From: JAXLYE01 sp046351595
Lineage (GTDB): Bacteria > Myxococcota_A > Polyangia > Palsa-1104 > JAEUJZ01
DNA: 64,000 bases
Assembly: GCA_046351595.1 (NCBI GenBank)
Contig: JAXLYE010000002.1
Span: forward strand, 1-64,000
Direction: 5' to 3'
Below, piece after piece: positions 7,149 to 16,195 of the stretch. A model generated the notes under the pieces. That model had not been told where the DNA came from. It was given only the letters and a program-made list of their open reading frames with translations, and searched no databases. How positions within the stretch are numbered: position 1 is the first letter of the stretch; the number at the start of each line of letters is the position of its first letter. Position numbers and translations under genes: made by a program.

Positions 7149-8660
7149 CTAGGCGTCCGCGATCACCACCGAGGTCGGCTTGCGGTTGAGCGCCACCGAC
7201 AGCCGCTTGGCCGCGCCGAGCCGCCCGGTGCCGTCGCCCAGGTAGATCGACAGGTCGCCGGTCACGCCCACCGGGTTGCTGTTGGCGGTGACCACGTCGA
7301 GGTTGCCGTCGCCGTCGAGGTCTCCGACCGCGATGCCCGCGGGCTCGGGCGTGCCGCTGCCGACCGCGGTGCCGCTCTGCTGCATCACCGGCGTCAGGCC
7401 GCCCGCGCCGTCGTTCTTGAGGATGCTGACCGAGTTGGCGCCGCTGTTGGCCACCGCGACGTCGGGCTTGCCGTCGCCGTCGAAGTCACCGGCCTCGGCG
7501 ACCGAGGGCAGGCCGCCGCCCGTCGTGGTGACCGCGGTGTTGTAGAACGGCGCCGCGTTCTTGTTGCCGTTGATCAGGGTCGTGATCGGGTTCTGCGTCA
7601 GGTCGATGCGGTGCACCGCGACCGCGTCCAGGCGCATGTCGCCGTTCAGGTCCATGCCGAGCAGGCTGAAGACGGTGCCGCGCGTCAGGCCGAAGCCGGC
7701 GGTGCCGGTGCCCGCGAACGTCGCGGTCTTGTTGCCGATGAGCACCGCGACGTTGTTGCTGTTGGCGCCGTTGCCGTTGTTGGCGACCAGGAGGTCGAGC
7801 GAGCCGTCGTTGTTGGCGTCCGAGATCGAGGCCCACTGCGGCCGGTTCGCGCCCGGCACCACGCTGCGCACCGCGGTGTTGAAGCTGCCGTCACCCTTGC
7901 CGGTCGCCACGAACAGGTCGGCGCTGGTCTGGCAGGGCACGATGACGTCGAGGTTGCCGTCGCCGGTCACGTCGCCGACAGTCACCGAGAACGGGCCGTT
8001 GCCGACGACGTATCGGCCGCCGGGGGCGAGCGTGAAGCTGCCCGCCTTGTTGTTCTGCAGCACCGTCACCGAGTCGTTTATGCCCGAGACGTTGGCGTCG
8101 AAGTTCGCGGTCACCAGATCCGGCGCGCCGTCCTTGTTGAAGTCGCCGACCGCGAGGTGGCGCGGCCCGGCGTCGGTGCCCGCGGCCACCGCCTCCTGCA
8201 CGAAGCTGAGGGCCTCCAGGTAGTAGGTGTACTTGCTCGGCGCCGAGCTCTGGCTGTCCGGGTTCTGCACGGTGACGTCGACGGCGCCGGGCTTGCCCCC
8301 GCTCGCCGGGACCGTGACCGTGAGGGTGGTGCCGTCGGCCGATACCGTCACGCCGGTGGCGGTGAGGCTGCCGAAGCGGACGGTCGCGCCGCTCTGGAAG
8401 CCGCTGCCGGTGAGGGTGATTATGTCGCCGCCCCTGGTGAAGCCCTTGGTCTTGGACAGGCCGGAGATCACCGGCGCCGGCTTCATCGCAAGGTCCGAGA
8501 CCGGCGCCGCCATGTCGGCTGGGACGCCGAGATCCGCGGCGGGCGGCGTGCCGCTGTCACAAGCTCCGATGGTGGTGACGGCGGCGACGGCAGCGGCCGC
8601 GGCGACGGTGCCGCAGACAAGGCCCAAGGCAGACAAGGCCGAAGAGCGCAGGGTACGCAT
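7149..8660 (-). CDS. IPT/TIG and FG-GAP (VCBS) repeat lipoprotein
   Basis: A 503-residue exported protein. The N-terminus is a hydrophobic signal ending in a lipobox-like IGAC (Cys near residue 34), then a short Asp/Ala/Pro linker. Residues about 62-145 look like an IPT/TIG immunoglobulin fold (VISGLSKTKGFTRGGDIITL...GSGFQSGATVRFG). The rest contains at least six FG-GAP/VCBS-type units with the calcium-binding pattern DxNxDGxxD (VGDFNKDGAPDLV, VGDVTGDGNLDVI, AGDFDGDGKPDVA, VGDLDGDGNLDVV). These build a beta-propeller seen in many myxobacterial surface proteins. Ligand unknown. It ends soon after the last repeat and lacks a sorting tail. Confidence 0.85.
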   Translation of the reverse strand: MRTLRSSALSALGLVCGTVAAAAAVAAVTTIGACDSGTPPAADLGVPADMAAPVSDLAMKPAPVISGLSKTKGFTRGGDIITLTGSGFQSGATVRFGSLTATGVTVSADGTTLTVTVPASGGKPGAVDVTVQNPDSQSSAPSKYTYYLEALSFVQEAVAAGTDAGPRHLAVGDFNKDGAPDLVTANFDANVSGINDSVTVLQNNKAGSFTLAPGGRYVVGNGPFSVTVGDVTGDGNLDVIVPCQTSADLFVATGKGDGSFNTAVRSVVPGANRPQWASISDANNDGSLDLLVANNGNGANSNNVAVLIGNKTATFAGTGTAGFGLTRGTVFSLLGMDLNGDMRLDAVAVHRIDLTQNPITTLINGNKNAAPFYNTAVTTTGGGLPSVAEAGDFDGDGKPDVAVANSGANSVSILKNDGAGGLTPVMQQSGTAVGSGTPEPAGIAVGDLDGDGNLDVVTANSNPVGVTGDLSIYLGDGTGRLGAAKRLSVALNRKPTSVVIADA

Positions 8661-8932
8661 TGTTCTTCCTCCGAGCGCTAAGCCAGGCGCTGCGTGCGCA
8701 GCAAAAGAGAGCTGCGCGCTGATCGTATCACCGCGCCACGCAGACGTCGGGCGCTGCGACGCGCGCGCCGATCGGCGGCCGATCCAGCACCGGCAGTCGA
8801 GGGAGAACGGACAGTGCCCGAGGGCCTATCAGCGAGGGGACGAGGCGCCGGCGGAGGGCACCCCGCGGGGAGGGATGGCGAGCGACGCGCGCGACCGCCA
8901 GGGTCCGCAGCGCGCCCGAGCGGCAGCTACCG

Positions 8933-10558
8933 CTACGGAGGCGGCGCGCCCGGCGGCCGCATCGCGGCGCTGATGGCCAGGTCGATGAGCGGCCGCGGCA
9001 CCGACGCCTTGTACATCGCGGTCTGGCCCGCGTCGTAGCTCCACAGCGTCAGGGTCTGCGCGCCCGGCGGCAGTTCGGGCAGCGACACCTCACGACCGCT
9101 CATCGCGGCCGCGGCCTTGGCGATGCGCATCACATCGACGTCCGCGTAGAAGCCGCCGCCCGCCGGGAACTGCTTCATCGCCGCGAGCCCGCCCGCGCCC
9201 TTGCCGGTCATCAGCGAGTTGACCAGCTCGTCGACGGTGCCGCCGATGGTGAAGGCCAGGTAGTCGCCGACCTGCACGATCTCGTAGGTCATGCCCGACA
9301 GCTTGCTGAGCAGCCCCGCCGCCTGCTGCAGCTCGGGCTTGGTCACCTTGAACGTGTACGCGTAGCGATCGACGGGCCAGCCGTGCAGCTTGCGCACGCC
9401 GGGCTGCGACGTCATCGACATCTCGATGCCGAGGTTTTTGTACACCTCCTTCAGCTCGGGGTTGTCGAACAGCGCGATGCCCTTGCGCACCGCCGCCATC
9501 GCCGCCTTGCCGTTGTCGACCTTCATCAGCGCGCTGATCTGCATGAACTTCTCGCCGCCGAACGACATCGAGCCGGCGTAGAGCTGCGAGCGCCCCGCCT
9601 TCTGCCACTCGGCGACGAGCTGCTGGATCTGCTGCTTGAGCGCCGGCTTGCTGTCGAGCACCGGCGCGTACGTGCGCAGGTAGAAGTCCGCGATCTTCTG
9701 CACGTCGCGCACGTGCCACTGGAAGCGCACCTGGCCCGGCGGCATGAACTGCGCGAGATCCGGCGCGGCCACCGGCCCCGCCTTGTCGCCCGCCTGCTTG
9801 TCGTCGGTGATCAGCGCCAGCTCCAGCGCCGAGTCGCTGAGCTGCGCGCCGATCGACAGCGCCTTCATCGCGCTCACGCGGTCGATCATCTCCTCGAGGA
9901 TCTTCCGGCCGCTCTGCGTCGCGCCCTCCATGCCCGGCTGATCGCGCGAGCCGTTGAGCGGGATCTGCGCCAGCATCTTTTGCAGCTGCGGCCCGTACTT
10001 GGCCATGACCGAGTCCATGTGCACGAGCAGCAGCAGATCGAACGGCGTCTTGGCCTCGGCGGTCGCGCCCAGCGCCTGCCCCTCGGCGGCGGCGCGCTCG
10101 GCCCCGGCGGGGTTCAGCGCCAGCAGCGTCGACTCACCGAGCGGCGTCGCCTTGGCCGACGGCGCCAGGCGCGACAGCTTGGCCACGAGCTGGCCGTCCG
10201 CGGGCGCCGGGATGACCGCGGCCACCGGCGCCGCCATCACCGGCCCGTCGCCGGGATCCCAGCCGAACACCGCCACCGTGCGCCCGGGCTTGAGCTCGTT
10301 GATGTTCAGATCCATCTGCGACAGCATCACCGGCGCCGCCAGCCCGAACAGCTTGTGCGACAGGCCGACGGGGTCGCGCAGCTTCGCATAGCCGAACAGC
10401 GCCTTGTCCTTCGGCGTCTCCGGCGCCGGGATGGTCACCGCCGCGGGCTTGCTGACCGCGAGCGCGGGCGGCTTCTTGCCGGAGCTGCAGCCGCCGAGGG
10501 CCAGCGCCGCCCCCAGCGCCAGCACAGAACAGAAGGGAAGGATGCGGATCTTGTTCAT
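8933..10558 (-). CDS. hypothetical lipoprotein
   Basis: A 541-residue protein with a type II signal peptide (positively charged MNKIR, a hydrophobic stretch, and lipobox ALGGCSS with Cys at about residue 24). The mature part has no recognisable enzymatic motif. It contains alternating helical and beta segments with small hydrophobic repeats, in the style of periplasmic or outer-membrane-anchored proteins specific to this group. The neighbouring FG-GAP lipoprotein is on the same strand with a 272-bp gap, so co-transcription is uncertain. Function not assigned. Confidence 0.75.
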   Translation of the reverse strand: MNKIRILPFCSVLALGAALALGGCSSGKKPPALAVSKPAAVTIPAPETPKDKALFGYAKLRDPVGLSHKLFGLAAPVMLSQMDLNINELKPGRTVAVFGWDPGDGPVMAAPVAAVIPAPADGQLVAKLSRLAPSAKATPLGESTLLALNPAGAERAAAEGQALGATAEAKTPFDLLLLVHMDSVMAKYGPQLQKMLAQIPLNGSRDQPGMEGATQSGRKILEEMIDRVSAMKALSIGAQLSDSALELALITDDKQAGDKAGPVAAPDLAQFMPPGQVRFQWHVRDVQKIADFYLRTYAPVLDSKPALKQQIQQLVAEWQKAGRSQLYAGSMSFGGEKFMQISALMKVDNGKAAMAAVRKGIALFDNPELKEVYKNLGIEMSMTSQPGVRKLHGWPVDRYAYTFKVTKPELQQAAGLLSKLSGMTYEIVQVGDYLAFTIGGTVDELVNSLMTGKGAGGLAAMKQFPAGGGFYADVDVMRIAKAAAAMSGREVSLPELPPGAQTLTLWSYDAGQTAMYKASVPRPLIDLAISAAMRPPGAPPP

Positions 10559-10845
10559 TTGCGATTCTCACCGGAGCGCACTGCGCGCCGGCGCCATGCT
10601 AGCAGCACCCTCGCCGCGGTTGAACCAACTTCCCCCGAGCCCAGCGGTCGCGCCCATGTAGCACCGCTTTCGGCCGCGCGCAAACCGCTGCCGCGGTGCG
10701 CCGCGAGAGCGCCCGCTCCGTCGCCGTGCGCCGCGATTGCACTTTTGCGCAGCGCGGCGCTGGCGCCCCCGGAAGATGCGGCCATATTGATCTCATAGCC
10801 TCACGGCTGAGGCCCCGTTCCCGTTCACCAGCGAAAGGAGAGATC

Positions 10846-11127
10846 ATGTCCAGCACCAACACCGGCACCGGCAACAGCGATCAGGACCAGGCCCGCTCGG
10901 CGCTGCAGCGCCTGCAGACCCTGCGCGACGAGATCCGCGTCCGGATCCACCTCGGCGGCATGGAGCTCAAGGAGGTGTGGCGGGATCTCGAGGGCAAGAT
11001 CTTCGACGCCGAGAAGTGGGTCGAGGGCGCCGCGTCGGACGCGCTGGCCAAGCTGCAGTCGCTGACGCCGCAGGTCGAGGAGCTCAGCAAGAAGCTCCCC
11101 GGCAAGGAGAGCGCGGCGCAGAAGTAG
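10846..11127 (+). CDS. small helical protein of unknown function
   Basis: A 93-residue acidic protein starting at 10846, with GAAAGGAG five nt upstream; the longer in-frame extension from 10696 is rejected because it lacks such a site. After a Thr/Gly/Asn-rich head the sequence is almost wholly amphipathic helix (ALQRLQTLRDEIRVRIHLGG, then MELKEVWRDLEGKIFDAEKW), with the spacing of a helical bundle or coiled coil. It ends in a Lys-rich tail. No signal peptide. No assigned family is recognised. Confidence 0.72.
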   Translation: MSSTNTGTGNSDQDQARSALQRLQTLRDEIRVRIHLGGMELKEVWRDLEGKIFDAEKWVEGAASDALAKLQSLTPQVEELSKKLPGKESAAQK

Positions 11128-11244
11128 CGACCGGCCCGTCGGCCGATCTGGCCAATACGGCCGACCTGGCCGACCCGGCCGACCGACCTGGCGACCAGGC
11201 CGCGGCGCGCAGAGTCCGCGACCGCGGCCGCCGCCTTTGGCAGG

Positions 11245-11451
11245 TCAGGGCAGGCCGAGGACGCCCTTGCCCGCGGCCTTACGCGCCTTCTTGCGCAGGA
11301 TCTCGATCTCCTTGTTCAGCGCGGTGGCCAGGAGGTCCGAGAGGTTCTTCGGGCACTCCTTGAGGCCGGCGCGCTGCGCCTCCCACAGGGCGATCTTGGC
11401 GTCGGCGACGATGCGCGGGTCCAGGTTGACGCTGGTTCGCTTGGCTTCCAT
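11245..11451 (-). CDS. ribbon-helix-helix-like small DNA-binding protein
   Basis: A 68-residue basic protein. RTSVNLDPRIVADAKI near the N-terminus fits the short beta strand plus first helix of a MetJ/Arc-type fold, and NLSDLLATALNKEI fits the second helix. The last 15 residues are Lys/Arg-rich. AAAGGGGG precedes the ATG at 11451. There is no toxin-like partner gene next to it, so an antitoxin role is not supported. It faces a 16-bp tandem repeat array immediately upstream (11508-11618), which could be its operator or a chance neighbour. Confidence 0.65.
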   Translation of the reverse strand: MEAKRTSVNLDPRIVADAKIALWEAQRAGLKECPKNLSDLLATALNKEIEILRKKARKAAGKGVLGLP

Positions 11452-11507
11452 GCCCCCTTTTCACGCAGGCCGCCGAGCGCTGTCAACCTGACTCTGCACC
11501 GCAGACG

Positions 11508-11618
11508 CATGGATCGCGCGCTGCATGCGCTGCGTACTCCATGCACTGCGTACTCCATGCGCTGCGTACTCCATGCGCTGCGCCCAGCATGCGCCGCGCC
11601 CGGCATGCGTCGCGCCGG
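11508..11618. repeat. seven-unit 16-bp tandem repeat array
   Basis: Units begin with CATG and follow CATGCGCTGCGTACTC with drift: 11508 (diverged), 11524, 11540, 11556, 11572, 11588 and a 15-bp last unit at 11604. Boundaries repeatedly create GCATGC, a 6-bp palindrome. The array lies upstream of the ribbon-helix-helix-like gene and just past the stop of the GST gene, so it occupies an intergenic position where a regulator could bind. Confidence 0.85.
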
Positions 11619-11645
11619 CGTCGGTAACCTGGCGCGACCGCGCGC

Positions 11646-12284
11646 CTACCGCGGCGGCGCCGTCTCCTTCCACGCCGGGATCTCGTGCATGCGCTCGAGC
11701 CAGGCGAGGATGTTCGGGTAGCCGTGCAGCGGCACCTGGCCCGGCTGCCAGTACGTCAGCAGCGCCGCCACCGAGAAGTCGGCCAGCGACGGCTCGTCGC
11801 CGGTGATGAAGCGCCCCTTGGCGAGCTGCTGATCGAGCACCGGCGCGGTCACTGAGAAGCGCTCGGTGGCGCGCTGGATCGCCGCCGCATCCGGCGCCGC
11901 CCCCGGCTGGAACATCGGCTTGACCATGCGCTCGTACACCATCGGCGAGATCGACGGCAGCCACTCCGACGACTCCCAGAACAGCCAGCGCGAGACGTCG
12001 GCGCGGCTCTGCGGATCGTGGCCCCACAGCCGGCCGTTCGCGTACTTCTCGGCCATGTACTGCAGGATCGCGTTGGACTCCCAGAGGCGGAAGTCGCCGT
12101 CGACCAGCGCCGGGTTCTTGCCGTTCGGGTTGATGGCCAGAAACTCCGGGCTGCGCTGCTCGAGCTTCATCAGATCGACGATGCGCACCTCGGGCGAGAG
12201 GTTGAGGTGCCTGGCCACGGCCACTACCTTGCGGCCGTTGGGGGACAGCGGGAACACGTAGAGCGAGAACCGGGCAGCGGACAT
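11646..12284 (-). CDS. glutathione S-transferase family protein
   Basis: A 212-residue cytosolic protein. The thioredoxin-like N-terminal domain (residues 1-80) has the FPLSPNGRKV segment at the active-site position, the cis-Pro region NPNGKNPALVDGD, and the glutathione-contact pair in WESNAILQYM. The all-alpha C-terminal domain follows, with the GDEPSLADFSVAA N-capping box typical of the family. It would conjugate glutathione or a related thiol to electrophiles, or act as a thiol-dependent reductase; substrate unknown. It stands alone. Confidence 0.88.
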   Translation of the reverse strand: MSAARFSLYVFPLSPNGRKVVAVARHLNLSPEVRIVDLMKLEQRSPEFLAINPNGKNPALVDGDFRLWESNAILQYMAEKYANGRLWGHDPQSRADVSRWLFWESSEWLPSISPMVYERMVKPMFQPGAAPDAAAIQRATERFSVTAPVLDQQLAKGRFITGDEPSLADFSVAALLTYWQPGQVPLHGYPNILAWLERMHEIPAWKETAPPR

Positions 12285-12381
12285 GCGAGCTCCTGTCTGT
12301 GGCTGGGTTGGCTTGCGCGCGGCACGGCCGCAGCGCGGCGCGACATCTTATGGCAGACCGCCCTGACCCGGCGCGGCGCAG

Positions 12382-13392
12382 CTAGCCAAGGCGGCGGCGG
12401 CGGCGGCGCAGCGCCAGGCCCAGCGCGCCCAGGCCGCCGAGTCCGAGGCCCGCCCAGACGGCCGTCGGGCCGACGCCGCGCGACGCCGCGCCCGTGCTGC
12501 AGCCCGTCGGCGACAGCGTCAGCGGCACCGTGCAGGTCTGCGGATCGCGGCCCTGCGGGTAGGCGTCGACCACGCCGGCCAGGTCGTCGGCCTTGGGCAG
12601 CCGGCGGCTGATCTCGGTCGAGGTCGAGGTCGGGTACATCGTGGTCTCGTAGACCGTCTCGAGCGCGCTGTCGCCGCGGCGCCCGAGCTCCACGTCCGCG
12701 CAGCTCGGGATGGTCGCGCCGCGGTCGGTGACCAGGCAGGCGTAGGGCGCGTCGTCGAGGCGGCAGGTGTGCTCCAGGCCGAGCACGTGGCCGAGCTCGT
12801 GCGAGAGCGTGTTCCACAGATCGACCGGCGTGCGCCCGTCGCTGCTGCCGAGAGACGGCGGGCCCTTCTGGGCGTCGTAGAAGCGGTAGTTCACCGCGTT
12901 CATGTCGATGTCCGCGTCGATGATGCGGCCGTCGAGCGTCGGGTCCGCCGGCTTGTTGAGGAAGCTGACCGTGGTCACCGCCGTCGCCGACGGGTCGAAG
13001 CAGGTCGGCGTGTCGCGCCCGGCCTGCGCCGGCCGGCACCAGGTTTCGCGCCGGAACTTGATCACCTGCAGCTGGTCGACGCGGTTGACCTCGCGCGGTC
13101 CGTCGGGCGGCAGCAGGCGCAGGCGGATGTAGCTGCTCGGCTGCAGGCGCTCGTTCCAGCTCGTGACCGCGCTCTGCATCGCCCGCTCGACCTCGGCCGC
13201 GGTCATGTCGGTCTGCTCGAGCGACGAGTCGGGCTGCACGTACAGGCAGCTCTGCGCCCAGGCGACCGGCACGCAGGTGTTCGGCGAGCGCGTGCGCACG
13301 TAGGCCGCGGCGTCCGGGGCGTGCCCCGCGACGGCGGAGGCGAGCACGAACAGGCGGGTCCGGGTGCACAAGGTCGCGGCGCGGCGCGCCAT
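12382..13392 (-). CDS. matrixin-like secreted zinc protease with MYXO-CTERM-type tail
   Basis: A 336-residue exported metzincin. An N-terminal hydrophobic signal is followed by the catalytic domain: LSHELGHVLGLEHT is the HExxHxxGxxH zinc motif, and ETTMYPT is the Met-turn. Several Cys pairs probably form disulfides. The C-terminus has a lone Cys (SPTGCSTG), a hydrophobic helix (about 20 residues) and a run of Arg, matching the MYXO-CTERM sorting signal that anchors proteins at the surface in myxobacteria. The ATG at 13392 begins 1 nt after the stop of the upstream gene, so the two are coupled. Substrate unknown. Confidence 0.85.
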   Translation of the reverse strand: MARRAATLCTRTRLFVLASAVAGHAPDAAAYVRTRSPNTCVPVAWAQSCLYVQPDSSLEQTDMTAAEVERAMQSAVTSWNERLQPSSYIRLRLLPPDGPREVNRVDQLQVIKFRRETWCRPAQAGRDTPTCFDPSATAVTTVSFLNKPADPTLDGRIIDADIDMNAVNYRFYDAQKGPPSLGSSDGRTPVDLWNTLSHELGHVLGLEHTCRLDDAPYACLVTDRGATIPSCADVELGRRGDSALETVYETTMYPTSTSTEISRRLPKADDLAGVVDAYPQGRDPQTCTVPLTLSPTGCSTGAASRGVGPTAVWAGLGLGGLGALGLALRRRRRRLG

Positions 13393-13393
13393 G

Positions 13394-14083
13394 TCAGCGG
13401 GCTCCCGAGGACGAGGGCTTCGCCGCGAGCAGCGCAGCCAGCCGCTGCAAGAGGACGTCCAGCGGCAGGCCGTCGGCCGCATCGGCCTGCGCGAGCGCGG
13501 CGGCCGCGGGCCCGGCCGGTGCGTCGACCAGCTCGGCCTCGGCCGCGTCGAGGTGCACGCGCGCGACGCCGGCCTCGTCGCGGCGCACGTGCAGCGCGCC
13601 CTGGGTCATGCCGACGGTGAACAGGCCGCCGGGCCGCGGCGCCAGCAGCACCACCACCTCCTCGCCGACGCGGTAGCGCGCCTCGCCGTGCACGATCTGG
13701 CCGAGCTCTCCGACGACGCCGCCGAGCTGCTGGATCGTCAGGGTTTCGCCGTCGCGCACCCCGCGCAGGCCGCGGTGCACCTTGAGCCGCACGTCGGTGA
13801 CGATGGTCCCGCCCTCGCCGTCGAGGAAGCGCGAGCGCGTCGACTCCACGGTGGCGTGGGCGACCACCTGCGCGCGCGCCGCCATCGCCGACAGCCCCAG
13901 CCGCATCAGGCTGGTGGCGGCGGCGTCCGGCGCGAGCCCGAGCAGCCCCAGCCCGAGCAGCCCCAGCCCGAGCACGGCCCCGAGCCGCCCCCGCGCTGGC
14001 CCCGCACGGCCCGAACCCCGATCCGAAAGGGCCTCGCTCACCGTCTGATCAAGTGGCCTCCGCGGGCCCGCTGCTCGCTGCAT
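13394..14083 (-). CDS. exported protein of unknown function coupled to the matrixin gene
   Basis: A 229-residue protein with a basic N-terminus, a Leu/Gly hydrophobic signal (LGAVLGLGLLGLGLLGLAPDAAA) and a beta-rich mature domain beginning LMRLGLSAMAARAQVVAHATV. A VTDVRLKVHRGLRG segment and a GEEVVVLLAPRPGGLFTVG segment look like a small beta-barrel core. The gene directly precedes the matrixin protease with 1 nt between stop and start, so the proteins probably act together, perhaps as chaperone or inhibitor; this is inferred from position only. Confidence 0.68.
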   Translation of the reverse strand: MQRAAGPRRPLDQTVSEALSDRGSGRAGPARGRLGAVLGLGLLGLGLLGLAPDAAATSLMRLGLSAMAARAQVVAHATVESTRSRFLDGEGGTIVTDVRLKVHRGLRGVRDGETLTIQQLGGVVGELGQIVHGEARYRVGEEVVVLLAPRPGGLFTVGMTQGALHVRRDEAGVARVHLDAAEAELVDAPAGPAAAALAQADAADGLPLDVLLQRLAALLAAKPSSSGAR

Positions 14084-14524
14084 CGCACCTCCGGGCGCGG
14101 GTGCTGCGCCGCGCCTCTTCTACAGACAGAGCTTATCGTTTCCTGCGCCCGCGGCGGAACTGCCGCGCGGTGCCGACCGTCGCGGACGAGGGAGCTTCGG
14201 CGGCGCCGCACCGGTCCGCGTCGGTCCGCACCCGGCCGCGCGCGTGCTGGGCGGTTGACCGCTCAATCAGCGGCCCGATGACCTGGTGACCTCGAAGCGA
14301 GCGAAGCGAGCGAGGCGAGCGCCGGAAAAGCAGGGGGTGCACGGGCCCGCGCCCCGCGCCGATCGTGCTGCGCTGCGTCGACGGCTCTTTCGCCGGAATC
14401 GCGATTGACAGAGCGCGCGACGGACGACTAAGTTCCGCCCGTCGCTGCACCGGTCATCGCGGCTTCGTCGCTTTTTCTCGACGGTGCGCGGCGCTGGTTG
14501 GCTTCGCTTGCGCTGGAGTGGGAC
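14084..14524. other. 441-bp divergent intergenic region
   Basis: Lies between two divergently transcribed exported-protein genes. It holds a short direct-repeat tract near 14293-14321 (GCGAGCGAA/GCGAGCGAG variants) and a promoter-like pair at 14405-14434. No gene is supported on either strand. Confidence 0.5.
14405..14434 (+). promoter_or_regulatory. sigma-70-type promoter for the Cys-rich lipoprotein gene
   Basis: A perfect TTGACA (14405-14410), an 18-bp spacer and TAAGTT (14429-14434). The start codon at 14525 lies 90 nt downstream, so this transcript would have a leader. The -35 consensus stands out in this GC-rich sequence. Confidence 0.55.
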
Positions 14525-15382
14525 ATGCAGATGACGGCAGCTTCTTCCTTCGCTGAATGCTCGGTGACCGGGACGCGCGGCGCGCGCCGGGTGCCGTGGA
14601 CGCAGGGTCTTGTGGGTTCTCGGCTGGGCACGCTGCTCGCGCTGCTCTCGCTGATCGCCCTGTTCGCGGTGGGCGGCCTCGCCGGCTGTCAGAGCAGCGG
14701 CGGCGGCAAGGACAAGGATCCGCCCGCCAGCACCAGCGACATGAGCGTCGTGCCCATGAGCTGCATGAACATGAAGTGCGAGAACCCCGACTCCAAGTGC
14801 TGCGACGGCGAGCCGTGCGTCGACACGACGAACAACCCGCTGCACTGCGGCGCCTGCGGCAAGGCGTGCCGCGCGCGCGAGATCTGCAACAACGGCGCCT
14901 GCGTCTGCCGCGGCGGCGGCCGCGAGGCCGTGTGCCCGACCGGCGCCGCCTGCTGCAGCGACGGCTGCCGCGACGCCCAGAGCGACACCAAGAACTGCGG
15001 CGGCTGCGGCCTGGCCTGCCGCGAGGGCGAGCTCTGCTACATGGGCCAGTGCAAGTGCGGCCCGTCGGGGATCTCGTGCCGGAGCGGCCAGGTCTGCTGC
15101 GGCGCGACGTGCTCGGACATGCAGAACGACCCGAAGAACTGCGGCAAGTGCGGCAAGGAGTGCGCCGCCGGCAAGGCCTGCAAGAACGGCCTGTGCGAGG
15201 GCGAGTGCCTGCCCTGCATGATGGGCGAGTCGTGCTGCAACGGCGTCTGCGTCAACCTGCTCAACGACGCCAAGAACTGCCGCGAGTGCGGGCGCGACTG
15301 CAAGGTGGTCACCGGCTGGGAAACCTGCATCCTCGGCGTCTGCCTGTTCGAGCAGCCCGACGGCGGCACGAAGGACATGTAG
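14525..15382 (+). CDS. Stig1-type Cys-rich repeat lipoprotein
   Basis: A 285-residue exported protein. A long signal anchor ends in a lipobox-like VGGLAGC. The mature part carries about four imperfect repeats of roughly 45 residues, each with CC near the start, C-x-D/N, NPLHCGACGKAC-type CGxCGxxC, and CxxGxC (for example NDPKNCGKCGKEC, KNCGGCGLAC). This spacing resembles the Stig1 family pattern seen in many myxobacterial lipoproteins. An adhesion or matrix role is plausible but unproven. The ATG at 14525 with GGAG upstream is preferred over the one at 14498. Confidence 0.8.
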   Translation: MQMTAASSFAECSVTGTRGARRVPWTQGLVGSRLGTLLALLSLIALFAVGGLAGCQSSGGGKDKDPPASTSDMSVVPMSCMNMKCENPDSKCCDGEPCVDTTNNPLHCGACGKACRAREICNNGACVCRGGGREAVCPTGAACCSDGCRDAQSDTKNCGGCGLACREGELCYMGQCKCGPSGISCRSGQVCCGATCSDMQNDPKNCGKCGKECAAGKACKNGLCEGECLPCMMGESCCNGVCVNLLNDAKNCRECGRDCKVVTGWETCILGVCLFEQPDGGTKDM

Positions 15383-15444
15383 CGCGCGTGGGTCGCGGCG
15401 GCTGTCAGCCCTGCGGCCCAGGCTCGCGCTCCCGAGGTTTCCGC

Positions 15445-16176
15445 ATGAGCATCGTCCTCCACGTCAACGTCGATCACGTCGCCACGCTGCGCCAGGCGCG
15501 GGGCACCTCGTACCCGGACCCGGTGTGGGCCGCCAGCCTGTGCGAGCTGGCCGGCGCCGACGGCATCACCGTGCACCTGCGCGAGGACCGGCGCCACATC
15601 CAGGACCGCGACGTCGAGCTCTTGCGCAAGACGGTGCGCGGCACGCTCAACCTCGAGATGGCGGCGACGCAGGCGATGATCGACAAGGCGCTCGGGGTGC
15701 GGCCCGACATCGTCACGCTGGTGCCCGAGCGGCGCGAGGAGCGCACCACCGAGGGCGGGCTCGATGCCGCCGGCGCCGCGGCCGAGGCCACGCGCGCGGC
15801 CGTCGAGCAGCTCGGCGCCGCGGACATCGACGTCAGCCTGTTCATCGCGCCCGAGCTCACGCAGGTGCGCGCCGCCAAGAAGCTCGGCGTGCGCCGCATC
15901 GAGCTGCACACCGGCGCGTACTGCGAAGCGGCGCTCCTGCCCGCCGGCCGCAAGCACGCCGCCGCCGAGCTCGAGCGACTGGCCCAGGCCGCCGAGGAGG
16001 GCGCGTCGCTGGGGCTGCACGTCGCCGCCGGGCACGGCCTCGACTACAACAACGTCGCCCCCATCGTCCGCATCCCCGGCATCGAGGAGCTCAACATCGG
16101 CCACGCCCTGATCGCGCGCGCCGTGCTGGTCGGTCTGGAGAAGGCCGTGCGCGACATGATCGCGCTGCTGCGGTAG
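15445..16176 (+). CDS. pdxJ: pyridoxine 5'-phosphate synthase
   Basis: A 243-residue cytosolic TIM-barrel enzyme that condenses 1-deoxy-D-xylulose 5-phosphate with 3-amino-2-oxopropyl phosphate to give pyridoxine 5'-phosphate, the last ring-forming step of the DXP-dependent vitamin B6 pathway. Family-specific stretches are all present: LHVNVDHVATLRQARG at the N-terminus, GITVHLREDRRHIQDRDV, NLEMAAT, TLVPERREERTTEGGLD, HTGAYCEA and AAGHGLDYNNV. Length is normal. The next gene is convergent. The PdxJ route implies de novo B6 synthesis. Confidence 0.97.
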   Translation: MSIVLHVNVDHVATLRQARGTSYPDPVWAASLCELAGADGITVHLREDRRHIQDRDVELLRKTVRGTLNLEMAATQAMIDKALGVRPDIVTLVPERREERTTEGGLDAAGAAAEATRAAVEQLGAADIDVSLFIAPELTQVRAAKKLGVRRIELHTGAYCEAALLPAGRKHAAAELERLAQAAEEGASLGLHVAAGHGLDYNNVAPIVRIPGIEELNIGHALIARAVLVGLEKAVRDMIALLR

Positions 16177-16195
16177 CAGGCTCCGCCGGAAGGGC

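Noticed and set aside
11128..11244. GGCCGACCTGG-like runs as a repeat array
   Set aside because: Units vary in length and spacing; too irregular to call as a repeat with confidence.
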